Positions 1-13,401 of a stretch of DNA of 64,000 nt are shown one piece after another (position 1 is the first letter of the stretch; each line of letters begins with the position of its first letter). The notes below the pieces were generated by a model that saw nothing but the letters and a program-made list of their open reading frames with translations, made no database searches and was not told where the DNA came from. Source of the stretch: Dipteris shenzhenensis (Eukaryota; Polypodiophyta; Polypodiopsida; Gleicheniales); the NCBI GenBank assembly GCA_047967505.1, contig CM106540.1; one strand, given 5' to 3'. The position numbers were made by a program, and so were the translations under genes.

Positions 1-73
1 CACCACTCTTTGGGCTGGTTAGCCTTATTTGAGAGGGGTTCCAAGTTTGGACTCATTATTTTGGTGGAGAGAG

Positions 74-246
74 GCCCTTGTGGAGAATACTCTTGTCAAG
101 TGTCAAATACTAAAAGATGCATGAAGATGTATTATCTCGATTTGTCTTAATGGAAGAACATATCCAGAGTGGCCCGTGTGGAGAATACTCCTCTCAAGTG
201 TCCAATATTAAAAGATGCATGAAGATTTACTATCTCAATTTGTCTC
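74..246. repeat. Imperfect 98-bp-spaced direct repeat
   Basis: Two similar ~75-bp blocks lie at 74-148 and 172-246. Both contain GTGGAGAATACTC and AAAGATGCATGAAGAT and end in TTTGTCT. They look like an old local duplication. No protein family is recognisable in either strand of 1-780. Confidence 0.7.
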
Positions 247-779
247 AGCGGAAGCACGAATTCACAGTCAGGTGAGATGGCCCACCTTGAGGAGCTATAG
301 CCAAGTTTCAATTTATTTCTTTTGGAGAATTGTATCTTAACTTCTATGTTATCTTCCCTTCCTTTGTAGTAGTTGTCCAACACTCTATCTTCGAGTCTCT
401 ACTTGGAACATTGTTGGTACCTCTTGAATGGTTCCTTATTGATCAAATCTACCTCCAAATCGGTGTAGAACTTTGATTATGAAAATCACATTGCCTTTGA
501 GTCGGCATGCTATTGGAATAGCCTTAGTTAAATTTCTACTTGGAAGAGCAAGGTATTTGAACATGGATGCCCCTATTATATAAGTTTTTCTTCTAGTGGA
601 TATTCTTTTGTTTGCGTGAAGCTTGTTAAAACCATTAGCCTTTGGATATGTCATTCCTCGTTGAAAATGCTGTCAAAGTTGATTCTACTGTGGAAGACTA
701 AAGCGGAGGGAAGCTACTGGGGAGGAAGTAGAAAACTTCAGGGTGACGCCTCGTTGGGAAGATCCCTTTGGCTGACTAA

Positions 780-1726
780 TTAGACGTTAAAAGATGCACC
801 AACATATGCAACAGCTAATTCGAGAATGGCAGCACAGATTTTTGGTAAAGGGCTAATTACCTTCAGGCAAATATGGGATCCAAGAGGAGAGAAATGGATA
901 GAAGTGGAGCAGCCAACCAGAAGATACTAACAATCCAGAGCGGAAGGGAGGTTCATGCAAGGATTAATCAATAACTTGAAACTAGATTGGCCAACGAGCC
1001 ATGTATTCAAGGGGGCTCAGGATTTCAAGGGCTTTTTATGGCGGACAGGTAAAGAATATCCTAAACTAACTCTAAAGGACTTCAATGACAGACAAGGCAG
1101 CGATGCTGCGATGATAGCAAAGGCTCTTTGGAAATTCCATGCACCCATGGAGAGAGAAGCGACACGAAAAATGAGGCTAAGGAGAAGCTGGAAGTCGACG
1201 CCTTCCTTCAAATTGAACTTCTTGACTTGGAGGGTTCTAATGGGCAAGCTCCCGACTAGAGCAAGACTTGCCAAGTGGAGCCCGAGAATTTCACCACTTT
1301 GTCCGTTCTGCAATAATTTCAAGGAGACACATGCATTTACTGTGGGAATGCTCGATTTCTTAGGAACTATGGAAGGCAACTAAGACTAGATTAGCAAAAA
1401 TGAATGTGCAAGTCGAGCAGATGGAAAATTGCCTTACTAGGGGATAAGAAAAAGCACAATGATCTAATATATCAGATGATCCAAGTGATTAGAGCCCTAG
1501 TGCTAACTGCCATATGGAAAGATAGGAATGATATAGTTTTCCATAGAGTACCAAAATCTAGTATCCCAATAGATAAATGCTTTGAGGAAATTCAAGCGCT
1601 CACTACCCTTTTTGGCCAAAAAAAGGAAGCTTGTAATGCCTTGACAAGGCTATGGGTTTACAAGAAGGTGACTTATAAATATTCCTTTCTTTTAATATAT
1701 TAAACTTTACCGCAAAAAAAAAAACT
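780..1726 (+). mobile_element. LINE (non-LTR retrotransposon) 3' end, decayed
   Basis: The plus strand reads in pieces as the C-terminal end of a plant LINE ORF2. A piece near 870 reads QIWDPRGEKW. From 955 the frame contains FKLNFLTWRVLMGKLPTRA followed by CPFCNN, the plant reverse-transcriptase zinc-binding (zf-RVT) region. A frameshift near 1340 breaks it, and a second piece (1404-1703) holds AIWKDRNDIVF, typical of LINE C-termini. The sequence ends in an A-rich tract at 1716-1726, consistent with a LINE 3' tail. The reverse transcriptase core and endonuclease are absent, so this is a 5'-truncated dead copy. Family identity is from motif recognition only. Confidence 0.75.
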
Positions 1727-2400
1727 CTCTACTTTTCCCATGGTCAACACCGTATTTTTGGTTTTTGCTTATTTGTATGGCATCTTTTCAAGCATAAAAT
1801 AGTACCTTTTCTCATAATAAAAAAAACACCCATGCAACCTCATTTTGGCCAGTGCTTCAAATGCCAAATAATTCTCGACAAAATGAGAACTATACATATA
1901 TAGAAGCACACATGCATCGCCTTCTCAGGGTATTTGCAAATGCCATTTTAGGAGCAACACAATGCTTTAAGAGAACAAAAAAAAGTAATTTTTGTATACA
2001 CATGGGAGAACACTTATATGATTTGGGACACATCTAGACTAATAACTTATTGTTTCTTAAAGCTCACCACCTCCCATCCTATGCCATGGGACTCTCTCAA
2101 CCAAGTATATGAACCTACATATTTCTAGGAGAGTAACAATTCCATTTCAAGAGAAGGATTTACGAATTTCCTATATGTGGCAACACACCCTAGAGAGAAT
2201 CAAATGTCAAAGATCAAATGACATCCCTTTCTTACACATCTCAACAACTCAGAATGGTAAAATAGAGCCTCAAGACTTCAGGAAAATAACCAATGCCATA
2301 GATATACCACTTCCGTGGTTGTGGAATAAAGAAAACACAGGTTGTTTAGCTGTTCGTTGAACGAAAAGAACTAAATTTCCCCAAATACAATTGCAGACGG
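1727..2400. other. Spacer between LINE and calmodulin 3' end
   Basis: No gene is recognised. Short open frames (61-83 residues) have no family features. The calmodulin 3' untranslated region probably occupies the right end, roughly 2370-2522. Confidence 0.5.
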
Positions 2401-2522
2401 GAGGCGTTGCGCCCTACAAGCATTGATAGCTTTTCTTTGATGAGGCCGAGACACCTTCGCCTTACCAACGCAGTCCTTCATTCACATTTTGCAACAAGAG
2501 CACAGAAAAGCATGCTCATGGC

Positions 2523-3472
2523 TTACTTCCCCATCATCATTTTCACGAACTCTTCATAGTTGATCTGCCCATCTCCATCGACATCCGCCTCACGGATCAT
2601 CTCATCCACTTCTTCATCGCTTAATTTCTCTCCCAAATTTGTCATGACATGACGCAGCTCTGCAGCAGAGATGAAGCCGTTCTGATCCTTATCGAAAACC
2701 CTGAAAGCTTCCTTCAGCTCCTCTTCCGAATCGGTGTCTTTCATTTTGCGGGCCATAAGATTGATGAACTCTGGAAAGTCGATCGTGCCATTACCGTCGG
2801 CATCTACCTCATTGATCATGTCCTGAAGCTCGGCCTCGGTGGGATTTTGCCCCAAGGAACGCATGACGGTTCCAAGCTCCTTGGTGGTGATACAACCTAG
2901 AACACAATGTCAAGATCTCAGACCCTAAGGCCGACCAATCTTAATAGGAAAAGACGTTAGAAGCCAACCTTGAGGGATGCAGGGGCACAAATACTTAGAT
3001 AACCTTGATAATCAAAGCACCGCTTTCCCTTTTCCTCCTGTAAAATCTAATACCGTGGAAGACACAGCGCCAATGTCCAAGGAAGCCCATTGGAAGTTTA
3101 TCAGGCAGTCTAAGGGCGATTGGAGTCAGAAGGGAAGGCTTGAAGTTCAGGTGAGTAGCATCCACCCCTCAAAAAAATAGCCTGGGAAGTGGAACTCCAG
3201 CGCCCACGAAAGAATGCTACCCGCATATGAGGGCGCCCAAAGACAGACATGCAGACATCGGACTACCGGAGTACCGAAAACGTAGTCGACTACGCAAAAC
3301 GCAAAGACAGTACAGCAGTTGGAAAGAAAACACTGGCAAACAACGAACGAAGAGGCAATAGAGTTCGAAGAAGCTTGGAGACACCGCAGATCGTACCATC
3401 TCCATCCTTGTCGAAAAGGCTGAAAGCTTCCTTGAATTCGGACACCTGATCCTCGGTTAGTTGCTCTGCCAT
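2523..3472 (-). CDS. CAM: Calmodulin, two exons
   Basis: Encodes a 149-residue calmodulin, the cytosolic and nuclear four-EF-hand calcium sensor. Exon 1 is 3472-3397 (76 nt, starts MAEQLTEDQ) and exon 2 is 2896-2523 (374 nt, ends in TAA). The 500-bp intron runs 3396-2897, begins GTACGA, ends AG, and splits the Gly codon just before Cys27 (Met counted as 1), the usual plant calmodulin intron site. Joined exons give exactly 450 nt. All four loops are intact: DKDGDG with CITTKE, DADGNG, DKDQNG and DVDGDG. The CITTKE and DKDQNG forms are the land-plant type. Mildly unusual residues are Glu3 instead of Asp, an Ile in the FPEFINLM stretch, EKLSDEE, and a C-terminal MMMGK. No disabling change is seen. 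This is the best-supported host gene in the window. Confidence 0.97.
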
Positions 3473-3765
3473 AGTAAAACTGGATAAGGTAGGTACGCAA
3501 ACAGTCGAGACCGACCTTCGTTGAGCCCTCGGCAACTGACGACCCGCTTGTAGGCTGTGAGTTTTTCCGCGCCGCGAGGATACAGCCTACGGCACGGCAG
3601 GTATGCCCAAAAGGCAACGAAGGGACGAACCTCTAGAGAATGAGCTGTGCAAATCTGGGATTGGAGGGGGTAGAAACTGGAGTGGGTGTAGTCCAGCAGG
3701 AAGGGGAGGACTACATGGGTCAGCCGCAAACTGTTGGCAGCTGAGGAGAAACTAACATGTGTACA

Positions 3766-3766
3766 A

Positions 3767-3802
<36 letters not shown>

Positions 3803-3840
3803 TCAATTGCTTCTAGCAGATGGAGAGAGAGAGAGGGAGG
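3766..3840 (-). repeat. (GA)n/(CT)n microsatellite in calmodulin leader
   Basis: Two near-pure GA tracts (about 3766-3802 and 3822-3840) would read CT-rich in the calmodulin mRNA sense, near the probable transcription start and about 300 nt before the ATG. CT-rich leaders are common in plant housekeeping genes. Confidence 0.8.
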
Positions 3841-3845
3841 CAAAG

Positions 3846-3853
3846 CTTTTTAT
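3846..3853 (-). promoter_or_regulatory. Possible TATA box of calmodulin
   Basis: The minus strand reads ATAAAAAG about 375 bp upstream of the ATG and just upstream of the CT-rich leader. Spacing fits a start near 3815-3825. Assigned by position and sequence only. Confidence 0.4.
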
Positions 3854-3879
3854 GTGACTGGGTCCGGAACTGAGAGGCT

Positions 3880-6870
3880 AACGCGTATTCTGTCACTGGG
3901 TTGCGTTTACGCGTATGCTGCTGTGCAGGGGGCCCGACACGCAGCGTTGTAGCGTGAGACAGCAGCAAGTTTCAGATGAAACTCTGGCCGCTGGGGGACG
4001 GCGGGGCCGAGGTGCGGCATACAATGAAAGCCTCTCCAGCTATGGCGGAAGCAGTGACAGGAAATGCTATCAAGCCTCAGGTCATGGACCAGAATGGAAA
4101 ACAATAGAAGAACTAGTTAGAAGCAGCATGCTTTTCGAGGCTGCGTGGGCATGTGCAATTTGCTGCTGCACACGACGACGTCGGTTATTTTTGGTTGAAT
4201 GAAGAAGATAAAGATCATGGATCTGCTCATTGCTGCCGATCTATCTTTCAGTACACGGACAAGAGTAGATGCCAAATTGATTATTGCTCTTTTACGTGAT
4301 TCGACCGCCGCTCTGGTTGCTTCGATTGATTGAAATTACTGTTTCCACTTTCAATTATTTTAATTTTTTTAAAAGACGTTATGAGCAATGACTGACCATT
4401 GACGATCATGGATGGCATGCTACCAACTTACCCGATTGTTGGTGTTTTACGTGATTCGACCTCTAGTCCTCTCGACTTGATTGATTGTCAAACGTACGTC
4501 GCAAAGTGCACTATCCGTGGACTTGCAGTGAACTTTGCATGATTTACTGTAATCCTGCTCAACCAGATGCTTAATGAAGCCTTAATACCTAAACCCTCCC
4601 TATGATTCCGTAATTCTGAATCTGAAACGAATTTCGAAAGAGCACTATCCGTGGATTTGCATCGAACTTCCAGAAGTTTTAATTTAATCTCTATCTCGAT
4701 CTGCTCAACCACATGCTTAGACCCTTAACCCTCCTCTATTCTGACTGAATGATTGATCTCATACCGATTGATTGATCTCATACCGATTTCCTGACGGAGC
4801 TGTCTCTTGCATAAAATCTCCATTTTGATTTCGTTCACATGCTACTATCATAATACTACTCGCCATTGGTTGCAAGATTCAATGAATCCAACTCAATAGA
4901 TAAAACCTGTTTAAATTTTAATATAACCGCTTGATTTTTTAATTGCTCAAAATATTTGATCCACGCTAACCTGTTTTTTTATTATTCATAGAATATTTGT
5001 ACTCCACCTGTTTAGGGAGACTCCGTGTGGGGCCTACTCCACCCAACTTTTTGCCCGTGCAAACTTGCAAAGCAAATGTGTATTAAACCTCCTATCACGT
5101 CACTTTAATTTTAAAAGAGAGAATTTCCTCTCAAATATAAGGAATAAACGGGTTACATTTGGGAATAAAACTTACGTTGACATGAATTCCACATATCACA
5201 TTGGTGTCTTTAGAACTACCTCTCTAGTGCCAACCAAGACCTCTAGATCTTCTAGGCCTTTGATCATCCGAGGCCATTACTCACCTAACTACCATGGGTC
5301 CAATAACATCACTCTCACCCACTTATCATTCCAAATGTGTGGCCTCAACTAGTAGTGAATATGACTTGACCTTAAGGCTAGTAGAAGCAAAATAAAAGAC
5401 AACTAGAGTATTGGCACTTTTCTTGAAGCAATCCAAAATAGTGGAAAACCTTGATTCAATATGTGCCACAATGCAATTAATTGAGATATCTATGTGCAAA
5501 ACACATGGCTACTTGGACCGATCGAATTTTCCTTCAATAAGTTGAAAACTACTTTTCTACACAAAAGATGTAAGTAGTTAGTAATATGAGCTATAAGAAT
5601 GCATCTAGAAGCAATGGGAGGTATAAGCCTTACGTAATAAGAAATTTTAAAAATGGGAGCACATGGCTTTTCAAATAAGAAATAAAGGGACTCTAAGCCC
5701 TTTAGAATACGAAACAAACTCAACTAGTTCAAGCACCCACAAAATACTCCAAAATAGAGGCTATGAGCTTAAAGAAATCTCATGTAGCCATGTGGGAATT
5801 TAGATGACAAGTTGTTGCTACTATTGATCCATTCAACATTCACTTGTCATTGGAGAGACACTTTGAATATCGTCAATTAGTGCCTCTACAATTGCCCAAG
5901 TTTGCAAACCCCCATCTCAAGAAGAAGGGATGATAGTAGATGCCCTTTCTAGTCAAAAGCATATGCGACTGGCAAGTTTTGTGCTACGTAAATTTTCAAA
6001 GGCCCCCACAAGCAACAAGCTTAGGGCTTTGAAGACATAGAGTTTTGATTACTTATGGATGTATTAATATATTTGTAGAATAATAGGTATCAAGTCTCTA
6101 TGATTTAATGGGAGGTGCCATCTTAATATTAAACACTTTATGGATTTATTTATGCATATTAAAGAATTACCCTAACAAGTTTGCGATACTGCTCTAGCCT
6201 TGCTATTTGTGATTGGTCATGTAATTGCATTTATGCTTTACTAAATATATGACTGATTAATTTTAATATTCAATTAGTCTTTAAAGCTATAATGTCCCCA
6301 AATTCTCTAAAAGAATGAAATAAAATGGACTCCATTAATTATTAAAAGGGGAGAGGGGTCAAAAGGAGGAGAGGAAGGAAGGAGGTGCAATTAAGGGAAG
6401 AGAGAAGGGCCTATTAGTTAGGGAATCTAGAAGTGGAGCCCTTGTCATACATTTTCAATACTAACATCAATCACAAACTAATACCTAAATTACTAAATCC
6501 TTAGTCTAAATAATCACTACATTTGTGATACGTTAAATACTAAATCCAACCTCAATCACTAGCTAATTCCAACCTCAATCACTAAATCCAACCTCAATCA
6601 CTAGCTAATTCCTACGTTATCATTAACCTAAATGTTAGCCATATTTAGCTTTCAATATAGTCCTTTTAGGCCATGACTAGAGAAAAACAACCAACATCTA
6701 ATAATATCTAATTAGGGCCAAAGAGTAGCACTATGGCCTTATGTTATTATTGCATGCATGATTGACAAGATCCATATCTGTAGTTATTATATTGTTTGCT
6801 AAGACCCTAGGCTTAAAACTCAAGGTTGGCCACAACAAATTGCAAGTAATACTATGAGCTTTCATCCCTA
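3880..6870. other. Intergenic, no recognised genes
   Basis: Upstream flank of calmodulin followed by AT-rich decayed DNA. ORFs here are short and have no family features. One imperfect duplication is visible: about 4505-4600 and 4640-4735 share GCACTATCCGTGGA and GCTCAACCA-ATGCTTA, spaced about 134 bp apart. Confidence 0.5.
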
Positions 6871-6875
6871 GATGC

Positions 6876-7025
6876 TCTACTAACATCAATGTGCTTTGTC
6901 CTGGAGTGATGTACTGGATTCTTAGCTAATGCTTGAGCCGATTGATTCTCACCGTAAATTGTTGTTAGCTTTGACTCATCAAAGTAGTCTATTTTTTATA
7001 ATAGTCTTTTGAGCCAGTAAAACAA
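6876..7025 (-). pseudogene. Ty1/copia RNase H fragment
   Basis: The minus strand translates to a damaged copia RNase H C-terminus: WLKRLL, then DYFDESKLTTIY, NQSAQALAKNP and HHSRTKHIDV. It closely parallels the copy at 48560-48720 on the plus strand. One stop lies in the WLKRLL segment and the Cys of the usual YCDN motif is replaced. Nothing else of the element is readable nearby, so it is an isolated relic. Confidence 0.8.
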
Positions 7026-8063
7026 AAAATACACTAAAATATCCAAATTTCAATGTGTAAAGACATATTTGAAGGTCTTTTAGTGCAGAACACAACCATG
7101 TTAATTTGAATAATTTCTGATCATGACATATTGTTAAATCCATCTCATACTCAAGATTTTGATAGGTTTTCTTACTAAAGGGAGTTGGTGCCCCAAGGGT
7201 ATGGGATGAGCATAAGACAAACTAATTTGAAATCACAATAAGTGAACCATTTGATAATCTTCTCTGTGACTCCTCAGTTTGAAGGAGATTGATGGGTCGA
7301 CGATATGTATAAGTCCTTGAATAGAATCGACTAGCATCCTGAGTAGACTGTAAACCAATGGAGTAATTGAGAATGATATAGAATTATTTGGCTACCCTTC
7401 ATTGTCATTCATAGTTGTCACATGTGCACGGCCCATTCACATTAAGTGAAGTACCTATTTTGCATCACATGTCACATGGTCATAGCATGGTCATTCAAAG
7501 TTGTATTTTGTTTACTTGAGAATTTTGGGTAGTTGAAGACTATTGTTGTGCATCCATACAACAAGTACTCAACTTCTAGTAGCTTTTCGAAAAAGTCAAT
7601 ATTTTAGCAGTAGGCCAAAAGGTACACGTAATCCCAAAATGGAAAAGTAGGAGCAATAATGGGTCTAAGAGCCCTAAGAGAACCACACATGGATTTTGTT
7701 TTTAGAGCTTTGCTAGTGGCATATACTTATAGAAGGAAACTTCTAGCACCCTACAGTTTTTCTCACACTTAGCATGAAGCATCTTCATCTACTTGTAAAA
7801 GAATTGCTTGATTGTTTGGAGAAATAGTAGAAGCTTCCAATTCCATGTCGTAAAAGCACATGATCATTGTGCTAGCTAGTATACCAAGAAACCATACTCA
7901 CACATGACACCTAAGACTATCCTTACAAGCACCTTGAGTTTTGTCTTTGATCATGAAAACCAATGTAAGTCTACTATGTTTGTGAATTAGTGTGGGGACA
8001 AGTATACCAATCCATTTGCAATCCTTCCAAGTTTCACTTTTAATATAGAAATGCCTAGATCCC
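7026..8063. other. No recognised features
   Basis: AT-rich unique-looking sequence without an open frame over 60 codons. It may be copia-derived, given the RNase H relic to its left, but no motif supports this. Confidence 0.4.
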
Positions 8064-8167
8064 CATCATCTGCTTCCTGTCATCACATGCAATTGTTTCC
8101 TCATCATGATTTAAACATCATCTGCTTCCTTTCATTAGATGCAATTGTTTCCTCATCATGATTTAAA
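8064..8167. repeat. 52-bp tandem duplication
   Basis: Two adjacent 52-bp copies (8064-8115 and 8116-8167), each running from CATCATCTGCTTCCT to TCATCATGATTTAAA, differ at only a few bases. Confidence 0.9.
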
Positions 8168-8633
8168 CATGTAGGTACACTACAACATTTCTTATATAGG
8201 TCCTCTATGCATTGAAGAGGATGAAAAAGTAGGGAGAAGCATAAATGCTCCTTAAATATCTAAAAGCTAAAACCCTTCAACTTATTCTCTTTAGGCAGGG
8301 AAATGTAGTGGAAGGGATATTGCATAGGACAACCTTAGTTTCAGGGACATGGTTTTAACTAGTTGAGATACCATAAATTAATATATTATCCCAAGGACTC
8401 CTCTAAACCAAATACCTACATCTAATGATATCCTTACTATTGTTAGATTTCCTAGACATTCCTCTTATCTTCCATTTCATTTAGAAGCTACAAAAGCTTC
8501 ATTGTTGGAGAATAAACTATAATCAAATATCATCACTCATCTTTGTTCTAGAAATCTTACCTTAGGCTTGAAAAGAAGAACCCAACGAACATGTTTTGCA
8601 TTAGAAGTATTCCTTGATTGAAACTCAAATTTG

Positions 8634-8676
8634 TGTGTGTGTGTGTGTGTGTGGAGGTGTGTGTGCATGCATGCGT

Positions 8677-8707
<31 letters not shown>

Positions 8708-8708
8708 C
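8634..8708. repeat. (TG)n microsatellite
   Basis: TG dinucleotides interrupted in the middle by GGAGG and CATGCATGCG. ORFs over it in both strands are repeat translations, not genes. Confidence 0.95.
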
Positions 8709-11100
8709 ACATTTCAGGACAAACATTTTTCCATCTCACTCTTTTCAATTAAAGCAACAAGATAAACTTTATGAAGAAGCGATAACACAATATTTTAAAA
8801 AAATTGAATAACTTTTGCCATATAAATACTGAATGATACTGAAAGAGCTCCACTCACCTATATCCATCCACAACAAGGTCAAGTTAGAAGTATCACCCTT
8901 CTATGTGGGATTGCAGGCTTCAAAGCACAGCTCCACTTGTTATCGATGTCATATCATCATAGGTTATATATATTGGTAATTATATTAACCTTTGCTAGTG
9001 GTGCATCCTATGGCACCTCAATATTTAAATCACAAGTATCCAAATACTCAATGTGGATGGTGCATGCTAATTCACCCTTTTTCTAGAACACAAATACTCA
9101 GAAGGACCCAAGTAAGGGGTTGACAAAAAATTCCAAGTCATCTTCAGTCAGATATCTCCCATAAAGTAAGGTGGGAGTCATTATACCATAAGTTATAGGT
9201 AATAGGTCTTGTTTTCATCATTCTTTAAATAACACACATACTCACTAAAGAAATAGTAGTTTTAATCATATCATGGCAAGCTATTCTACCGAGGTGTATA
9301 ATGAATCACCTTCTATATAGAACAACAAGCATGGTGGCACCATATCTATTTATGGTACATACCCCATATATATTTAGTGCATCCAACCATCATAACCGAC
9401 AGTTTAACAAACTAGAATCCTTAGTGTAAGTATGTATCAACTTTAAAAGGTTGCCATTTTGCAAAAAAAATGAATTACCTTGACGAATGGGACAAGATCG
9501 ACTTTGTCACTTATTAGAGAATACCTATCAACTTGATATTTTAATCCTTAGATGGAGAGCCTATCCTGGCTCAATAGTTTGCAGCTAGGCCCGTAGAACC
9601 AAAGTCAGAGTATGATGTGAAGATGGTACATGTAGAGGCATTATTTAGAACCATTAATAGTTTGATTTGTGGGATAACCTTGATCAGAAGATATAAAGGT
9701 ACTTACTCGTGGTATAGTCTATCTTGTAAGTTCTCCCAACCACGTTTAAAAAACTCCCTGCATGTGCTACTAGCTGTGGAGTCTTTCAAGAGCCATATTC
9801 TGCATTACTTGTCTTTACATATGAGAGCTTTGGAGCTCCGTCGTCCCTGTCGAGCTACTATCAGTGATACTTGTATGCCTTGGTGTGACCAATCCACTCG
9901 ATCGGTGGGTGGCTAACTTCTACCCTGTATGCAGTGCTTAAGAAGAGCTTGTATATTACAGCTTCTTCTGTACACATCACAAAATGTAGCTATAGTGCTT
10001 TTATATTCTACACATGCATGACTTTATCGCTCAAAAACTATACGTACCACTTTCTATCCATCAATAGTTTAGTCACCCAACAATCTTTCTGATCGTCTCA
10101 CAAGTCCTTGTAAATGGATCTTCCTTGTCAATTAGGCACCCGGTTATCCCTCCATGGTTGCTATCTAACCTTTGCATGAGAATAAGATCCTCCCTATGCT
10201 CATAAGAGCTAAGAGGTCTCTTGGGCATCTTCACTAGCAGCTCTTAGTCTACCCGAATACGAGTTTATGTAGCTTGCCTCCTCCACTACCAATCTCAATT
10301 AAGGGAGAACAAGACTACTAGTGGTAGTATAACTATGAGGCTATCGTTTGAGAGAGTGAAAAGACCAAGCACCGTGTCCTATCCCTAAACGATGAAGCTG
10401 TTCTTTGAGTCGCTATGGCTTGAGTGGGAGGCTTATATAGCCATCAGCGCTTTCAGGAGGCCGACCTAGTCGGTCTATATTCATGCATCCTTATATCTTC
10501 CCATACGCATTTCCATGCAAAGACCCATGGATTTTTTTAAAATGCATGGTTTAATCATGAATGCCACTCACTCAAATGAACATTTCCACACCCATGCCCT
10601 ATTGTACTTTGGACTCATAGAAAACGTATTATCCAAAGGTTTTCCCTACCAATTTATGAATCCGTATTTAACTATCACCGATCTGGATGACTAGTTTTCC
10701 ATTATGTATCATAGGTTGCCAAACCCAATATAATAGGTACTTTTGTCTCCCTAGCATATCATGGATTATCGGATGCTCAATAGCAATACCCCACTACCAA
10801 GGTTCATCACTGCTTGCCCATCTGACACTATCATAAAAAGCAAGCGCGCGCATGTGTGTGTGTGTGTGCATGCGCCCAAGCATCCTCCTGCACATTCACA
10901 ATCCCACACCCTATGAGGATCACCATGCACCCTCATAGGGAGGGGGTCCCACCCTTAGAAATGACATTCAAACAAATCACTGTTCTAGGAAAATCATTTT
11001 TGAGATAGTTGTACACATTCCTCTTAAACCTTATGCTATTGCACCTCTTTTCAGAAAATCATATGAAAAGTTTTGACACTCATAAGCTGCTTGCCTAGGA
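8709..11100. other. No recognised genes
   Basis: Mostly non-coding. A 99-codon plus-strand frame at 9617-9916 has no recognisable features. A TATA-like TTATATAG near 10431 sits in a stretch that could be an old LTR, but no matching LTR or coding part was found. A short CGCG/TG tract lies at 10843-10870. Confidence 0.4.
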
Positions 11101-11103
11101 TTA

Positions 11104-13242
11104 TTACATATGTATATGATCGGCATGATCAGTGAGCAAATACCCATATAGTAGAGTATCCAAATTATTCCAAAAATGTTGATCACCCCATACATTCTTC
11201 ATAAATTTCTTATGCAAGGGTAATTTCCTGTAATGGTCCCACAACCAATCATAAGAAAACTTTCTAAACACATGTAATGTAGAAGGTAAGGATATGCCAA
11301 GTAAGTGGCACAACTCAATCCATGCTAGTTCTAGTGCTCTTTGAGCATCAAGCATACATAAGTTTTTTAGTAGGGATGTGGTTTAGTCCCTTCATGAGTT
11401 CTGATCTCAGTGGCTCATACTCAACAATCCCTACATTACAATTAACCACATGACTCCATTTCTTACTGAATGATAAACCTTTCATACTTATAGCATAAGC
11501 AATGTGACTCAGCATTGGTACAATTTAAGGTATCCCTCAGAGAATAAACAAACCCTAAAATATTTTTATGGAGCCTTCAGATAAAAAAGATATCATCAAA
11601 GATTGTTTGTTCTAAAACAACATTACACAAAACACATGCCTGGTAAGAAAAGTCTCTCAAAATCATGTTCTCAAGTAAAGGGTTATAAAAAAGAACATGT
11701 ATGAAGTGCGAAAAAAACACGTTCCCTTGTACTTTTCAGTATCTTTCTTCCATGAACTGATAAAGATATGCATCTGTGAACCTGCTCATCAAAAAAGTAT
11801 CTGTTTAGTAGGATCGTTTTCTTCCAATAGAGTAACTCTCAAGGAGACCCTACTTCCTTCTTCAGAGTTATATCTCGCACTCCCATGCCTAGAGCTATCC
11901 ATTATGGATGAGCTACTTGGGGTGGGTTCCACAGTATCCCATTTCCTGCTATTATCATTGTTTCTATTGAATCCATATGAGTCCACGGAATGTTGTCCTC
12001 TCCCTCTTCCTAAGGGGGATTGATATCCACCTCTCCTTGGTACCCCACTGCGTCTCCCGCCTAGTACCGAATTGTAGAATTTCTGGGATGTCTGTCACCC
12101 ATGTTTCTAGCCCATTTTGGGTTTAGGGTCTGACCATAAAGTTTATTCCTTTTCCACTTAGCCTTTGAAAAGGATCCATGTCTAGATAATTAAATGTAGA
12201 CTTGAAAACTTCATTGACCAAATCTCGGTAGCACGAAAATACCATAGCTTGCTTAACTGAGAATAAAAGAAAGGAAGAGCACCAACAAATGAAGGAGTAC
12301 ATTTTGAGAGCAAGTGTACTACCATTCATAAACTGGTGTATGTGGTTAATTGTATACCATATTGCATGGTCAAACCACATTACTTTGTTTGGACATTGTA
12401 TATCCATATTTTTGCAGTTATATTTTAGATAGGGCCACATGTAATTGCAAACATCTAGTACCTTTTTTGCGGGTAGTAGAGGTTTGTGACTACAAAAAAT
12501 TCCTTGTTTTAAACTGCAAAAAGACTCCTCGAGTTCATTTAGTGCAAAGAGCTCTGGTATTATAATAGTATCCGTATGTGCTGGTCTTCCTTCAATAGCC
12601 ATGTTCTTGAATTCTTGTTTCACACCATCTAAATTTTCAGTGATCTCTGCCAGGACAACCCACATCTCAAAGGTGATTGGTGCTAAGATGCTTGTCATTA
12701 AGAGACCATAGTTTATGGTCAACTTGATGTGATAATGTCCCCTCTAATATCCTCCTTGGGATGAGAGGATTTACCGAGACATGTTTAATGTTAAGGGCCA
12801 TGGTATCAAGTGTGGGAAAGTCCTATGTAAGGATATCCCTATCTTCCTGAGATGAAGTTTCAAATGGGATAAGGGAGTGCATTTTTGAATAAAAGGGTGT
12901 AACAGTGGCGTTACGTTTTCTTCCTCCACTATTATTTACTAAGTATTCCGTATTGTGATAGTGTAGTAAAAAGCTTTGATAACACAATTAGACTTCTTTT
13001 TGTAGTCGTTGTATTGAGACTTATCATTGGATATGATTTTACCAATGACTCTAGAGAGCTTTTGTATGGTGGAGAGGGCATTTTCTGAAGACTTTGCTGA
13101 TAGTTCCCAAATACGGTACCAATTTGTAATGCTTGATTGGATCAATAGAAGCTGTTGGCTCTCTAGATCTAGCAAAAGCAAACCTCCATCATGCTGCCGA
13201 ATGAACTTGTTAGATATGCTTAATGCCCCACCCTCCTGGTAA
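11104..13242 (-). pseudogene. Decayed minus-strand coding-like region, unidentified
   Basis: Several minus-strand frames look coding-like. The longest is 12722-12123, 199 codons open without interruption, with an aromatic- and Cys-rich middle (CNYMWPYLKYNC) and a C-terminus near DPFQRLSGKG. Others lie at 11355-11104 and 13181-12939. A short stretch near 11640 reads ACVLCNVVLEQTIFDDIFF, reminiscent of LINE zinc-binding regions. I do not recognise a family. The pieces could be exons of one dead gene or unrelated fragments. Confidence 0.3.
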
Positions 13243-13401
13243 CCACCAGTGGTCTAAGGTGCTCAAGTTATAAGCCCCCATATGAGGAGAAGCCATGTAT
13301 GAGCCCAGGACATTGGATGGATCCTCACTTGCATGTTAGATGAGGTCTATCAATGAGACCATTGATGGTAGAAAGGTGATTGTATGGGAGCCCCTTATTC
13401 T

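Noticed and set aside
3147-3843. Minus-strand frames of 128-156 codons around calmodulin exon 1
   Set aside because: They cover the intron, exon 1 out of frame and the CT-rich leader; shadows of the calmodulin gene.
12123-12722. Possible glycolipid-transfer-protein-like domain in the 199-codon frame
   Set aside because: Only vague helical resemblance; the key Asp/Asn/Lys and Trp signature positions could not be matched.
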